From NCBI GenBank assembly GCA_018697195.1, contig CM031866.1, forward strand, positions 4,661,418 to 4,725,417: a DNA stretch of 64,000 nt. The letters run 5' to 3'. Numbering within the stretch: the stretch's first letter is position 1; the number at the start of each line of letters is the position of its first letter. The notes below the pieces were generated by a model. It searched no databases. It saw nothing but the letters and a program-made list of their open reading frames with translations, and was not told the DNA's origin. Below, piece by piece: positions 51,601 to 63,793 of this stretch. Both the position numbers and the translations under genes were made by a program. This DNA is from Certhia americana (Eukaryota; Chordata; Aves; Passeriformes; Certhiidae).

Positions 51601-53844
51601 CACAGAAATAAACTTGTGTAGAACCTCCTTTTACTATCAAGTGCCAAAAAAACCCCCAAAACAGCAAGAACAGAAAAACAACCAACATTTCACTTTGTAA
51701 ACAACCACAATACTGCAAGGAATACATTCCTTTTTTAAAGGCAAGTGATGAATGGTAGCAAGGGCTCTAGGAGAATTCTTCAGCCTCCTCAGTCATCCAG
51801 ATGGAATAAGCCTGGAAAGCAGGAAGCTTTTCTTTTCTTTAAAGCCAGGCTCTGTGTGACCTCAGTCATGTCCTTTTGCCTTCTGGACCTCTTTCTCCAC
51901 CCAATGATTCAGGAATGGTTGTTCAGACAAAGGTCCCAATGTGCTTTCAGAAATACCGCATCAAATGCTCAGATCATTTAAAAATAAAAAAGCTCCTGTG
52001 CTGTTTGTCAGAGATCTAACCAGTCCACACTGAAGTTCCCTTCTGGTATCTTAATCTGTTTTTTCTTCCCATTTAAAAGGAAAATGCATTCACCCATGTG
52101 TCTAAAGCAGCACCATTGTTGGGAACTGGGAGCCCTGATGTTCTCCAGCTGTGACATTTTGCTCTCATGGCATGGATTTCATTCTTAGTTTCGTTTATCT
52201 TTGAGTCCTTGTGTCAGCCTTATTCCTCATGTTACTCCATGAGCCTGTCCTGTTATTTATATTATTGAGTGACCAACTGCTGCTCTGTATCATGCTGATA
52301 CACGAAGTTTTTTTGGTTTTGAAAGGATAAGCTGACCTGTCCTGAAATCCACACAATGAGCAATGTCCAGAAATAATGATGGCCCTCGCCCTGGTTCAAA
52401 ATAAAATTCTCCTAAATTCCCAATACTGCGTTTATTGCATAGATCAGGAGCTTGGCATTTCCATCAAACCTTAATCTGAAGTGAGAGAAGTGTGTACCAT
52501 ACTGCTGTGGATCTACTTCCAAGATTGTGTGGAAAACTGATTGACAAAGGCTGCAGATCTTTTCTTTATGGATAATTTTCTTGATTAAAAAAGAGATAGA
52601 ATATGTCCCAGCATTGCAGGGGGTGAAGAAATGAGACCACAAGGATGTAATAAAGGTGATGACATGTTAGTCTGAGGACTGGGCTGGAGGTCAAGATGAG
52701 AAGGTCTCCTTCTTTATGGAACAGTGGAGTTCCCATTATACCAACATTTTAAATCAAAGTGCATGAGGTATTAAAGCAAGCAGGATTAGAAAAACCTCAG
52801 AGGGCAGAGAACTGACCCAGTTCATGCCTTTCCTTTGAAATGTTCATAATTAGCTTTTTCCTTTGCCCTATTATCCTTCGTTTTATTATTTTGAACCACC
52901 ACAGCTATATTCTTCTCACTCTCTGAGCACAATTATATTCTACTAAAACCTTCATTTTAACAAGAAAGAAACAATTAAAAAATCATAATTAAAAAAAAAA
53001 ATCCACATTATCTACCTGTGCTGACCTCACTGGCTTTCTCTGCTTCAGCAGGAAGAAAACCACCAATCTCAAACTGACAGTTAAGATGTTTTCAGCTTTT
53101 ATGAATTACATCTTTAATTTCAGCTGCATCTGGGTTCAAAGAAACATCAGATTCCCATCTGTACTTTATATCTCAGCTTCAAACAAGAGCTCTAGGTTAA
53201 GGTGAGTAGATCCTTGCTCTGTCTTTTTTGCAGGTATTTCTCAGGGCATCAAAGTTTCATTTGAAGAGTTACCTCGGAGTCAAGAAATATATTGCTTATG
53301 GATCTCCAGGGAAAATGACACAAGTAAAAGTTATTAAGTGCACAGCCTCAATATTTGTCCATCCCTTCCCAAAGAGACACGAGACAAGGCTTCTCACTTC
53401 CCAGACAATAAGTGGTCAATCATTTAAAGCCTGAGGGGGAGCAGAAGCACCAACTGTGCTCTTCAAGCAAAGCCCTTACAGCACAGTGTACTCATGGCAG
53501 CAACACAACAGAGGGAATATTTACAGCCAGTATCAGTTCATGCACTGAACAGATCTGTCCCCATCTCCACAAAGCCAAGTTCTGAGGTTTATTACACCTT
53601 AAAAGACAGTCAGAGCTAGACTTATAAAACCTGGGAACCTTTATCAGCTACTGGATGTGCACAGCACTGCTACATCCTGGATGGCTAAACCCAGCTCCTT
53701 CTCTGGCTGTGCAAGGTGGGCAGAAACCCTGCATTGCATAATTCCAGCCAGGTAATGAACATGGTGTTTTAATATGATTTCTCAAGTCTAACAGCTTTAA
53801 ACACACACACCATCCCTCTCTACAGTCCCCCAAAATGTAAACCT

Positions 53845-54080
53845 GCTTGTAATTGGCTCCGGCGCAGCATGACCTTGCTCAGGAGAATTTTGCTAAGGCA
53901 TGGCTAGAAAATAAGCTGTTGGCATCACCATTCATCAGTGGGCCCTTGTTCGGGGGCTGCACAGGCTGGCCAAAGTCTGAAATTCCAGCTGATTTGGAGA
54001 TATTGTTGCATTTTTTTATGCGCAAGGCAACAGGCACATGGGTGACAAACCTGACACTAAAAGCACAGCTTAGAAAGCAG
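53845..54080. promoter_or_regulatory. Candidate conserved non-coding element open on both strands
   Basis: TAATTG (53850-53855) is followed by GCTCCGGCGCAGC, TTGTTCGGGGGC, CTGGCCAAAG and a T-rich TTTTTTTATGCGCAAGG, giving five CpGs in CpG-poor surroundings. The segment is open over most of its length both on the plus strand (53853-54143) and the minus strand (53879-54121), but neither translation resembles a known protein. A slowly evolving non-coding element explains this better than a gene. An unrecognised exon remains a minor alternative. Confidence 0.3.
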
Positions 54081-55080
54081 GAGAGTGGAAAGCTGGTTGG
54101 AAATTTTAGCCATGTGGGCATTTATCACACCCCTAGTTGGTAGCTGGCAGACTGTCAGCAAAATACAGAAGCACACAGCAGATTATTTTCAACCAGCTTA
54201 TTTTTGCAGTCAGGAGAGGACAAGCCTGACAATTAACAGCAATCATGTTCAGAACAGATACCAGCAAATTAACTCTATTTTTCCTCCTTGCTATGCATTC
54301 CATCCTATGGTCTGTGAACACGAGCAGAGAATAAAGTGGATGCTGAAGGGAAAAACACTAGGTCTCATTTTCAAAGCAGTCAGGAGATCTGTAGGAAAGG
54401 GAGAATAAAATATTTCAAGCTAACTACAGCAGGGAAATGGCATGAGCCATAGCAATGATTCTGCTAACAGGGAATTTATTTAGAAATTATGAGATCTGGG
54501 AAGTCTGCTTTTTTAACTAGTGGATTTTTGGGTTCTCAGCCTTTATGTTTAAATGCCTTTTTTTTCTCTTTGGTTTCTTTTCAGTGTTACTTCATAGCCA
54601 GGTTCTGTCAGAGTTATTCTAGCTGATTTGTAGCCAAGTGTTTAGAATTTCCTTGAAAAACTCTTCATTTAATTAATGGGGTGCAGGGAGCCTTGACAGG
54701 AAAAGAGGACAGAGGAGGCAGAATTTGTTCCTCACCATCAGGGCTCACAGAAGAAATTCTCCAGCTTTAAAGGGAGACACAACCACAGCTGTGCACCACA
54801 AAAAAGAGACTTTGTTCTACTGAGCTCAAAGGCTGATCAGCTCCTGCTTCTCAGTTCATTATCACAACTCTCCAGCTCTCATGGGACAGCTCCCCCTATC
54901 CCAAATGTCCCAATACCCAACAGAACCCCAAATATTTGAGGGCTTCAGGCAGACAGTGGGAGAAACAACTGCAGCACTAACACTGCCCACTCCTGGTAAA
55001 CCGAGCAGGGAGGCAAATCTTAAAAAAATAGAAAATCAAAGGGATTGCAGACCAGAGAAAACCTTCAATGTAAATTAAGC

Positions 55081-55173
55081 AAAAAACAAACAAACAAACA
55101 CAACAACAACAAAAATCAAACAAACAACAAAAACCCCACACCAAACAAAAAAAAACAAAACAAAAAAAAACCC
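55081..55173 (+). repeat. CAAA/CAA-rich simple repeat
   Basis: A degenerate A-rich microsatellite built of CAAA, CAAC and CAAAA units, with short CCCC interruptions at about 55134 and 55170. It is a low-complexity tract with no coding meaning. Confidence 0.95.
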
Positions 55174-56374
55174 CACACTGTTCTTTGACTTGATTTTAAG
55201 TCGACAAGCTCCAAACCTCTGGTCATTTCCACATTAAGGACTTCATACCCCTGCAAGTGAAATCCCTTTACAAGCTTATTATTTACTTGCTATTCCATAT
55301 TACCACCAATATCCATTCCTGGCACACAGCTCTTCTCAGTACTTGTCATTGCAAGAAAAAAAATTAAACAATAAAATTAAAAAGAAAAAATTAAAAGCAC
55401 AATGAGTCTTCTTGTGACCTTTAGTGTAAAACTTCCCCCAGGAAGAAGTAGTCCCGAATTCCCTCTGCCAAGGCACACATGCTCAGGATCCAGCTGGAGA
55501 CACTGCCCTTTAGGCTTCCATCATTTATCAGGAGAGGAGGCTGTCAGGCTTCTCCCTGACATCTACCGGCTCAGGAAAGGGAAGTGGTGGCAGTTTACAC
55601 GAGGAAAATAACAGCATATGGCTGGGTATTTTGGCAGGAGGGGGAAAAAAAAAATCTACATAGTAAAATTATCCTAATGAAAAATTGGAAATACTCGCTG
55701 AGCAGAGGGTCTCTGATGGCAGACCAGAGAGATGATTATTCTGACCCAGGGGAAGCATACCCTTGAGAGCAGTTTGGGTGGGGGAAACTGGAAAAGCATA
55801 ATGAGAGAATGTCTAAGCCTATGTTTAATGCATTAAGAGATTTCAACCCATTAACACCTCATATCCCCATTTCACTCATGTTCTGCATCTCCCAAAGCAC
55901 CTGAATTCCACCATGAACCAAGGAAGAGAGCAAGGAATATTGCCTTTCCAGGTAAAAATGTCTTTCCCTTCCTTGATCCTTTTTATATCTGTATATAAAT
56001 ACAAAGGCTACTTTTCATATTTGCTAAGGGAGTGAAGGCAGGAACCCTTCCCACAGCAAACAATATCACCTGGAGCACCTCACAAAAGCTGCATCAAACC
56101 AAGGAGGGATTTATGCCTTTCCTCTCTCGATCTACATTTCACAATACTTTACAATATAAGCCCAGAACTCCTTGGCATATACTTCGTACTCAGAAGGTTG
56201 AATCATTTCCTTTATGAAGATATTTAGGGTGTGAAGAAAATAAATGGGTGCAAAAAAAATAAATCAGCTCTTGCTTTGCTGGTTAATGTATGTTACCTTG
56301 TCTATCGCCTCATTCAAGCTACATCCCCACAAAAACTTTGGAGAGCAGAGGGGCAAAATTAAAATAAAAATGAC

Positions 56375-56415
56375 AGGGGGGAGAGCGGAAGGGGAGAGGA
56401 AAGGAAGGAAAGATG
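56375..56415 (+). repeat. Polypurine tract
   Basis: About 40 nt of almost pure G/A (AGGGGGGAGAGCGGAAGGGG, then AGAGGAAAGGAAGGAAAGATGAG) with a single C at about 56386. Such homopurine stretches can adopt triplex structures, but no mirror symmetry of useful length is obvious. Confidence 0.8.
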
Positions 56416-56839
56416 AGTTTTCAGATGAGTTCTGAAAACAGATGGGGAATGACTGAGGCACAGAGATTCATTGTTCTTGTAGAAATAGCTCTGAACAGAT
56501 TATTAAAAGCAGCCCATCTTCCACTGTCACACTGTCTTTCCTAGAAAATCCAGCAGCTTTCTTCCCCATTCCCAAGCCCACAGCTTTCTACAATCAGTTC
56601 CACAAGTAACCACATCCTTTCCCTTGAGATCTTCTCTTCCCTTTTGTCCCTGCCTTCTTCTGGACACAGCTGGGAGGGTGAACTCAACCTGTCCTATGCC
56701 ACCCTTTTTCTACCCGACAGTGCAAACCCCAGGGCTTGCCCACACTACCCCAGGACACTGGCTAGCAATCTAACAAGGTCAGCACATAGTGGAGCTTTCC
56801 CCTGTGCTCAGATGCACTGTTGGAGTGCAAGAACACGTC

Positions 56840-56990
56840 CAGCAACTTTTAATTCCCTGCATAATTGATCGCAATAGATTTGACTCCTAAACCAGATGAA
56901 CACCAGCTCAGAACTGCCTGATGAAGCATGGCAGCCTCTAGCTTGATTGATGAGTTTTTCCCCAGCTGCGTGAAGGTCAAGAGACACGTT
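56840..56990. promoter_or_regulatory. Candidate conserved non-coding element
   Basis: The segment has CTTTTAATTCCCTGCATAAT, TTGATCGCAATAG, GCTTGATTGATGAG and CAGCTGCGTG, mixing homeodomain-like, HOX/PBX-like and E-box-like words with two retained CpGs. There is no comparative evidence. Confidence 0.22.
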
Positions 56991-57424
56991 TTGCTTGTCC
57001 CTCTTTGCTAAAAGCAAACCCAGTTTCTCCTGAACTGGAAGGATGGCTTGCAGAAAAAGCACCCAAACAGGGGAATCAGAGCTCCTTGGTCAGGTCTGAG
57101 GGAGTTTTAGAGATAAAACATACAAAAACTTTAGAGATAAAACTTGGTAAATGCAGTCACCAGCAAGACTCTGTAGACACTTCAAGGAAAGATCCACCTT
57201 GCTTGGATTCATCCCCAAGGTCTAGGCTTTGCTCAGATTCTTGATCAGCTGCTCCACGAACCCGACTCTGCTGACCAGGATCTTGACACTCCTAAATAAA
57301 TTATGGCCTAAGCAATGAATTTTTTCTTGTTATGTCTGAAATGTCCTGAGAGGGGAACACAAGCTGTGTTTACAAGTTGCTGAACTTATCCCTCCCTGTG
57401 CCCTGTGCTGTGTTTAGCCACTGG

Positions 57425-57520
57425 AGCACCTCTATAAATTACACTTAGCAGTATAAGGTATAAGCATGACAATTTATTAATTGGGGATTTTAAAGTGACT
57501 TTCACTAGTTATATGTGTAA
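57425..57520. promoter_or_regulatory. Candidate conserved non-coding element
   Basis: An AT-rich run with ATAAATTACACTTAGC, GGTATAAGCATGACAATTTA, TTAATTGGGG and AAAGTGACTTTC. TAATTG and SOX-like ACAAT words are close together. Because the stretch is AT-rich, chance matches are more likely here than in the CpG-bearing candidates. Confidence 0.18.
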
Positions 57521-60500
57521 AGCCCAGACTTATTTCTGCTTTTCTGATGGAGGCTTATCTTCCTGGAAAGATTTAAAGCCTTTCAGATAAGATTTTGTTT
57601 TAACACAAAGGAGCAGAGCAAAGGAGACATTCCCCCCTTTCCTCCCCAGTCACACCAATTATGATATATGGCAGGTGGTAAAAAGCCACTTCTAAGAGCA
57701 TCAAGTAGATTTTTGCTCAGTTTCTCACTTCAGAGCTGCACTGCCTAGAGTTCATTTGCCATGCTCCACCTCAAGCAGCAGATTGCCACCTTACCTGGGC
57801 ATTTCACATGCCTTTCATGGTCACTTATGTCAAAAGCAAAGTTCTTTTTAAAAGCTCCAGAATACACTTGAGAGGCAACTGGCAAGCCTCAGCAGCTTCA
57901 GGGCATCTTTGCTTGCCACATCTAAACATTGCCTTAGGTATTTACTTAATATCATTTCACAACTACTTCAGGAATGCTCTGTGAGTTTGAGTTTTAAAGC
58001 TCTCTGAGGAATTTTATCTTTGCAATTGGACAGGGAGTTCCATCAGAAGATCTAGGACTCAAGCCTGGCACCATGAATGGTGCCCTAAAACTGCCCTGGA
58101 ACACAGCTAAGTACTACTAACTCAGAGAAACAAAGGCACAGGATATGAAAGACCAACTTTAGATATTGCTCCCTAAAATAAAGGGCTTAAATCCAGTCAA
58201 GGCCCTTGGGGATGTCAAGAGCGGACTATAGGATCACAAAGGAATTGCCTCAGAGGCAGAAATACCATCCATATTTCTAGTATCTGTCCAAGGCACTGAC
58301 CTCTCCCATCCCTGGGCCTGTGATAGGAGGGATAAATAGTCACTGACATGTCCAAACCAACCCCTTGGACATCTAAGCCTAGGCTTGGACTCTTTCAGGA
58401 GACATCTCTGGAGATAACACATTGGAAAACAAATTTCAGCACTAGAGCGTTAATTAGCTCCATTTTTTCTTGAGCTGTGTTAGCCTAGGCCAGAATCCAT
58501 CAGGGCAACCAAGCTGTGGAGGGAGCTGAGCACCAACCATCCTTGTGGTTGAGCCTCATGGTGGCAAAGAACAAGCTGTGATGGATGATTCCTCCGGCTT
58601 GAAAATGCAGCTTATCAGTGCTATGGGTTGTTGGAAGAGAGAGGGAAGACTCTGCAGAGGGAAGATAAGTCATTTGATATGTAAGTGGGAGGAGAGATGC
58701 AGAGGGCAACTCCTCGGGCCAGGCCAGTTCTGAGAAGGAAGCCACAAACAAAAGTCCAACAGCTGGTAGCCACCCCCCTGCCCTGTGAAATCCAGGGGCT
58801 GTTCCAGCAAAGCGGCACAGTATATCAACATTTCATTGTCATACATGGAAGCCTTCTGAGAGTTTTCATTAAGACCAACCTTAATTCCTAACAGGCAGAA
58901 AGAAGAATATCTCCATGCACAATGGCAACTATTTGCCACACTTGGCCATAGAAAGTCACCCCAGATGTTAGAAACAGGCTCAGAGGGGAAAAAAAGAGAC
59001 TATTGATGAGCAGATATTAATTCTTCCACTGTTGCCTCAACAATCTCTGCTTATGTTCCCATTTTTCTGGGAAAATCATACAGAGATTTAACCAGAACAA
59101 TATCTGTTGCTCTCTCTGGGACTATTCAGACTATTCAGCTTGGTGCTCTGAAGGGGCTGAGACAATTCATACAGCAGTGACTGATGAAAGGAAGAAAAAA
59201 AGAGGTTGAAGGGTGGAATAAAACCAAGAAAGGAAGAGCTACAAGGCGTGTACAAACTTTCATCAATCATATTTAAAACTAGCATCTCTCCTCCAAAAAA
59301 CTAGAAAAAACATTGAAAATGTTGCTTTAAAATGCATCAGGTTTTGTTGCAACCATTAAAACTTCAGCACAAATACCTGAAAATAGGATTTCAGGCCTCT
59401 TGCTACAAAGATGGAAGAAAAAGATGAACTAAGACTGAATACATCAGGAAAGAGAAGATTCAGATTAAGCTCAGTTGAGTGCTACTCACTTCAGACATCC
59501 TTTCACCCAAAATCTGTTTGAACCAATATAATTTTGCAACCAGTAGCTTGATAAATTTACCTGGGGATTTGAAGTTTTCAAGTTAAGTGCAGTCCTTAAG
59601 AAAGAAATTTTCCTCCAGAGAAATTAGCTCCTCTGGAAATTATTTAATCCTTCACTGTTTTTCTAAAGTCATGCTGCAAATATCAGTAATGGATTAAGTA
59701 CCATCTTGTGAACAGTCATAAAAATAGCTGGAAAAAGCACCTTAAAATTGTGTGTGTCTGCCAGAAATCCTGTTATCTGGCACCACTCAGCTGAGATCAT
59801 CACTTGCCTCAGGAGTTACTCTGGGTTTTTACACAAGCACAGAGTACTTGAATAAGGATACAAAGCAGTATTCTTTCTGCCTTTTTTTAATTATTACTGA
59901 CCTCAATAAACCTGGATAACAAAGGTTTATTGCTCCAGATGCATGAAGTTACACAAAAATCACCAAAAATCCCACAAAGTTCTAGCAAGTTGCAAGGAGT
60001 GGGTTTTTTGTGGCCATCTTACCCCTGTAAGATTGCTTTTCCTCAAGGATTCTCATTTTTCTCATCCTCATGTACAACCAGCCTCAGTCCTGACCACTTT
60101 CACAGAGCACGAACTCTCCACTCTCAGCTGCACACTTTCACTCTCTGTCAGAGCCAAAACAGAAATTATTTTTCTGCCACGAGCACATAGATTTTTGAAG
60201 AAATTCTCCAAAATCATGGACTAAGCCAGAACTAGAAATAACATTTCTAAGGACCCTGAGGTCTTTGGTCCAGCATAGTCTTTGGCACACTTTCAGCAGA
60301 ACCAGCAATGGCCACTTATTTGCTGTCTGAGGACACTTCATAACTGTCATGGCACTGGGTGAACTCTCTGCAACTTCATTTTTATTCAAAGATTCAGATT
60401 TGTAAAATACTTTTTTTTCCTCCAAAAGCCTCCATAAGTTCTTGAAGGTCATAGACAACGGTGCAAGGTAGTCACATCTTACCTATTATTGGAGAACAGT

Positions 60501-61729
60501 CTCTCTTCCAACAGCATAAACCACAGAAACAGTGGCCAAACAAGCAACCAGGAAAAAAAAAAAGAAATATTCAGTGAAGAAATCTTCAGCTTTGCTGTGG
60601 ACAAAACCTTTCAGATGGCTTGCTATAGACACCACTGCATCAGGGAGCTTATTTTATGTCACTAACCACTCCAAACATATGTATGGACAACACGGGCTGA
60701 GCAAAGCATCCATATGGCATCCCCTGTACCTATATGGAGGGGGCTTTGCAGTGCCTATTCCGAGGACAGCTGGCGGCTGGGCAGGTCCCTTGCTGACCTC
60801 TCATGGTCGGAGCCAGACTTACATGGCCAGGGACAGCCCCCAGGACAAGGTGGGATGGTCCCCCACCCCCGTGCCTGTGACTCCTGCAGCTCACAATCAG
60901 GTCCTGAGCTGTTTGTCTCAGCTCACCCAAACATCAGAGACATGTTCAGGGTGGAAAAACCAACCTGGAGTAAAACTTTGCTTTAATCCAAGTGACTCAC
61001 CTTTGCAGAAACCAGTTTGAACAGTCTTGGGCCAGAGGGGTAGGATAAGGTTGAAACTCAGTAGCAAGACCATCCTTGAAAAAGGAATTGAGAGTCCCAC
61101 CTTTCACTCAGCTCTCATCTGCTCACAGTGTGTTCACAACACACCACTGTCCAGGTAGAGCACAGGGGATCTTGAGCGTTCATCCTTCTGCCTGCTCAGC
61201 TACAAATTCAACACTGATGCTATTGCAGCGACTGAAACATGTCCCAGCAACCACAGTGGGCTCAGGAGCTTCCGTTCAGACACAAACACTCAAACTAGGA
61301 TCTACCACAACTGCTCATTAGATATGGTCATAATCAGTGGTCCCTCACTGCACAGCAACCACACCAGAAATCTTGAAACAGGAAACACTTTGCAGGAGGT
61401 AGGTGCATGAGAGGGGGTGAGGCATTTCAGACCCTCCACACCCTGTTCCTCCCCCCTCCCCAAAAATCACGGGAGCTAAAATAACATTTCTTTCAGCAAG
61501 TGTCAGAAGAAGGAACTTCCATGACTCATCAGCTGTTGTTTTAGCCTGCAAGGGACTATAAATTACACTAATTAGAACATGGTATTTTTCTTGCAGTTAT
61601 ACAAAACACTGTCTCTTCCTGCGACATCTAAGCACAGAGCCATCAAGCAGGAGCGTGCTCCAGGCATGTTTTAACTGGAATCCACAACTCACTTGCATGA
61701 AAATCCTCCTAGCAGCAAATTGGGGAGAG

Positions 61730-62000
61730 CTGGCAGAGCGCATCAAGAAAGCTGTGCTGAATTATGAGAGGAGGGAGAGTAACTTAGCGGCCAATCAAAC
61801 CTGTCCAACCAGAAAGTCATTCCCGTACTGTCAGGGACTACAGCATCAGTATCACTTTCACTCTGAGCAGAAGAAAAGATAATATATATGGTCTCCAGTC
61901 GCTCACATTCCATGCAGATAATAAGTTTAGCACTTGTAACTGTGTTTTCTGGGAGCAGCTTATTTGCATTTAGCCACGTAACACACATGCACAGTCTTGG
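61730..62000. promoter_or_regulatory. Candidate conserved non-coding element with POU octamer
   Basis: The block contains CAGAGCGCATC, ACTTAGCGGCCAATC (a CCAAT box beside CpG), TTCCCGTACTG, CCAGTCGCTC, a perfect octamer ATTTGCAT at 61962-61969, and AGCCACGTAAC. Spread over 270 bp, at least six CpGs are retained. A plus-strand frame ends at 61882 and a minus-strand one covers 61743-62009; neither resembles a protein I know. Enhancer-like by word content only. Confidence 0.3.
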
Positions 62001-62770
62001 ACAAGCCAAACAGAAAAGCCTGGCTATAAGCTGTCACTTCAGTTTTCAAGCCTGAATTAGCCCAGCAAAGCAAAAGCTAAGATTTATTCAGAGCCTAACA
62101 TCTTAAATCTGGCAATTACAACAGGCTCCTGCAGAGCCATTGCCCTGATTCACCTTCCAGCAAGATTCCTTCAGGGGCAGATACAAAAAGAGTTTTCTGC
62201 CCTGCTCCTGGGGCATGGCAGTGCTTTATGGAGCCCTAATCTGTACACCCTCCAAGGTGGGCACAGACAGAAGCAAGGCCATGGAATAACAGCACTGATG
62301 AGGAGGAGCTGCCCTAAAGCAAAGCTGCTTCTTGCAGTGCCCTATTCTTCACAACGACAGAATCTGAGAGCTTTGGCTGATTTTGTGTCTCCAAGAAGGA
62401 AGAGAATTGTCTGACCTATGAAGGCTGATGGAATTTAGTTGAACAGTGATGGTGCAGCTCAGCCCAGGGCTATGGGGAAGGCTGGAGGTGGATCTGAGGC
62501 AGAGAGAGAGACCTCTACTCATGGTCAACAAGTTACCAACAGATCTAGTCACACTTTTTCCTCAGAAATCTGTTTTTCCTTTTGGAAAGACAATGATCTT
62601 CCTCAAAAGAGGACTCCCTGATGTTTCACAGCTTTTTAAAGCGTTTATTAAGTTCAACACTAGTAATTTTATTGATTTTTCATCAAAAACTCGTGTGTCA
62701 CTGTCTAAAAGCAATGTAATGGCCTCATTCTGTATTGCTACCAGGCTTCTCAACCATTTACAAAGTCGTG

Positions 62771-62790
62771 AAAAAAAAAAAAAAAAAAAA
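62771..62790 (+). repeat. Poly(A) microsatellite (20 A)
   Basis: An uninterrupted A run after AAGTCGTG, followed by TTTAATTAAAG. It lies just before the shift to GC-rich sequence. Confidence 0.9.
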
Positions 62791-62879
62791 TTTAATTAAA
62801 GAATGCCATCTTGGTTGCAAGGCCAACACAACCCAGAGCCTGAGGCAGGACTGTGCCTTCCTCCTGAAACTCCAGACAA

Positions 62880-63154
62880 ACTCTCCAGCAACATCGTCCG
62901 CTTGCGCTTTGCACGAAGCCTGCAGCCCGTGGGGGAACAGGGAGGAGCAGAACCCTCAGATTAATGCTGTACTAAGAAACAAAAGACTTTTGGCACCGGG
63001 AAAACCCAAAGGAGCCTTTCCCCAGCTGTTTGGAGCGGGGGCCCGCAGGGGTCCTTGGTTCTGCTCCCTGCAAGCCACCGGTGCGGCGGCCAAAAGCAGC
63101 TGGAGAACGAGTTTGGCAGGGCAGCTGTGACAACAGGCGCTCCCCCAAGGCTGT
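62880..63154. other. GC- and CpG-enriched shoulder
   Basis: Composition changes abruptly from AT-leaning to GC-rich with frequent CpG (for example ATCGTCCGCTTGCGC, GGAGCGGGGGCCCGC, GGTGCGGCGGCC). It leads directly into the minisatellite. Open frames through it are a by-product of few stop codons in GC-rich DNA. It may be the flank of a CpG island belonging to a gene outside the window. Confidence 0.5.
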
Positions 63155-63793
63155 GGGGCACGGGACCCCGAGGCCCGGCTCAGCTATGGGGCACGGGACC
63201 CTGAGGCCCAGCCCGGCTGTGGGGCACGGGACCCCGAGGCCCGGCTCGGCTATGGGGCACGGGACCCTGAGGCCCAGCCCGGCTATGGGGCACNNNNNNN
63301 NNNNNNNNNNNNNNNNNNNNNNNNNNNNNNNNNNNNNNNNNNNNNNNNNNNNNNNNNNNNNNNNNNNNNNNNNNNNNNNNNNNNNNNNNNNNNGAGGCCC
63401 GGCTTGGCTGTGGGGCACGGGACCCCGAGGCCCAGCCCGGCTCGGCTGTGGGGCACGGGACCCCGAGGCCCAGCCCAGCCCGGCTATGGGGCACAGGACC
63501 CCGAGGCCCAGCCCGGCTATGGGGCACGGGACCCCGAGGCCCAGCCCGGCTATGGGGCACGGGACCCTGAGGCCCGGCTTGGCTGTGGGGCACGGGACCC
63601 CGAGGCCCAGCCCGGCTCGGCTGTGGGGCACGGGACCCCGAGGCCCGGCTTGGCTATGGGGCACAGAACCCCGAGGCCCAGCCCGGCTCGGCTATGGGGC
63701 ACGGAACCCTGAGGCCCAGCCCGGCTGTGGGGCACGGAACCCCGAGGCCCGGCTCGGCTCGGCTATGGGGCACGGAACCCTGAGGCCCAGCCC
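63155..63793. repeat. GC-rich 33/38-bp minisatellite with assembly gap
   Basis: A motif beginning GGGGCACGGGACCC, then GAGGCCC and AGCCCGGCT(G/A)T recurs head to tail. Motif starts are at 63155, 63188, 63221, 63254 and 63287 before the gap, and at 63412, 63450, 63488, 63521, 63554, 63587, 63625, 63658, 63696, 63729 and 63767 after it. Spacings are 33 or 38 bp; the 38-bp units carry one extra CGGCT-type pentamer. GC exceeds 75% and CpG is frequent. Long apparent frames, including a minus-strand one across the gap, reflect the absence of stops in the unit and are not credible genes. Confidence 0.97.
63294..63393. other. Assembly gap (100 N)
   Basis: Exactly 100 Ns interrupt the minisatellite, the conventional placeholder for a gap of unknown size. 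The true array length is therefore unknown and probably longer. Any frame or unit count crossing it is meaningless. Confidence 0.98.

Larger units (their letters stand above)
47481..62840. other. Non-coding unique sequence
   Basis: About 15 kb with no recognisable gene, RNA or transposon. It contains possible conserved blocks (about 48850-49010, 51290-51600, 53845-54080, 56840-56990, 57425-57520 and 61730-62000), a CAAA-rich simple repeat (55081-55173), a purine tract (56375-56415) and a 20-nt A run (62771-62790). The longest frame, 162 codons at 60532-61020 (+), begins in a lysine-coding A run and has no motif content. Confidence 0.65.

Noticed and set aside
60532..61020. 162-codon plus-strand frame
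   Set aside because: Starts within a lysine-coding A run, has no domain, and overlaps frames on the other strand; such a length is expected by chance in 64 kb.
62972..63664. 230-codon minus-strand frame with PHSRAG-type repeats
   Set aside because: It crosses a 100-N placeholder, is built from a stop-free GC-rich minisatellite, and the 38-bp units break the frame; not a gene.
63404..63712. 102-codon plus-strand proline/glycine-rich frame
   Set aside because: Same minisatellite read on the other strand; its repeats shift frame at each 38-bp unit.
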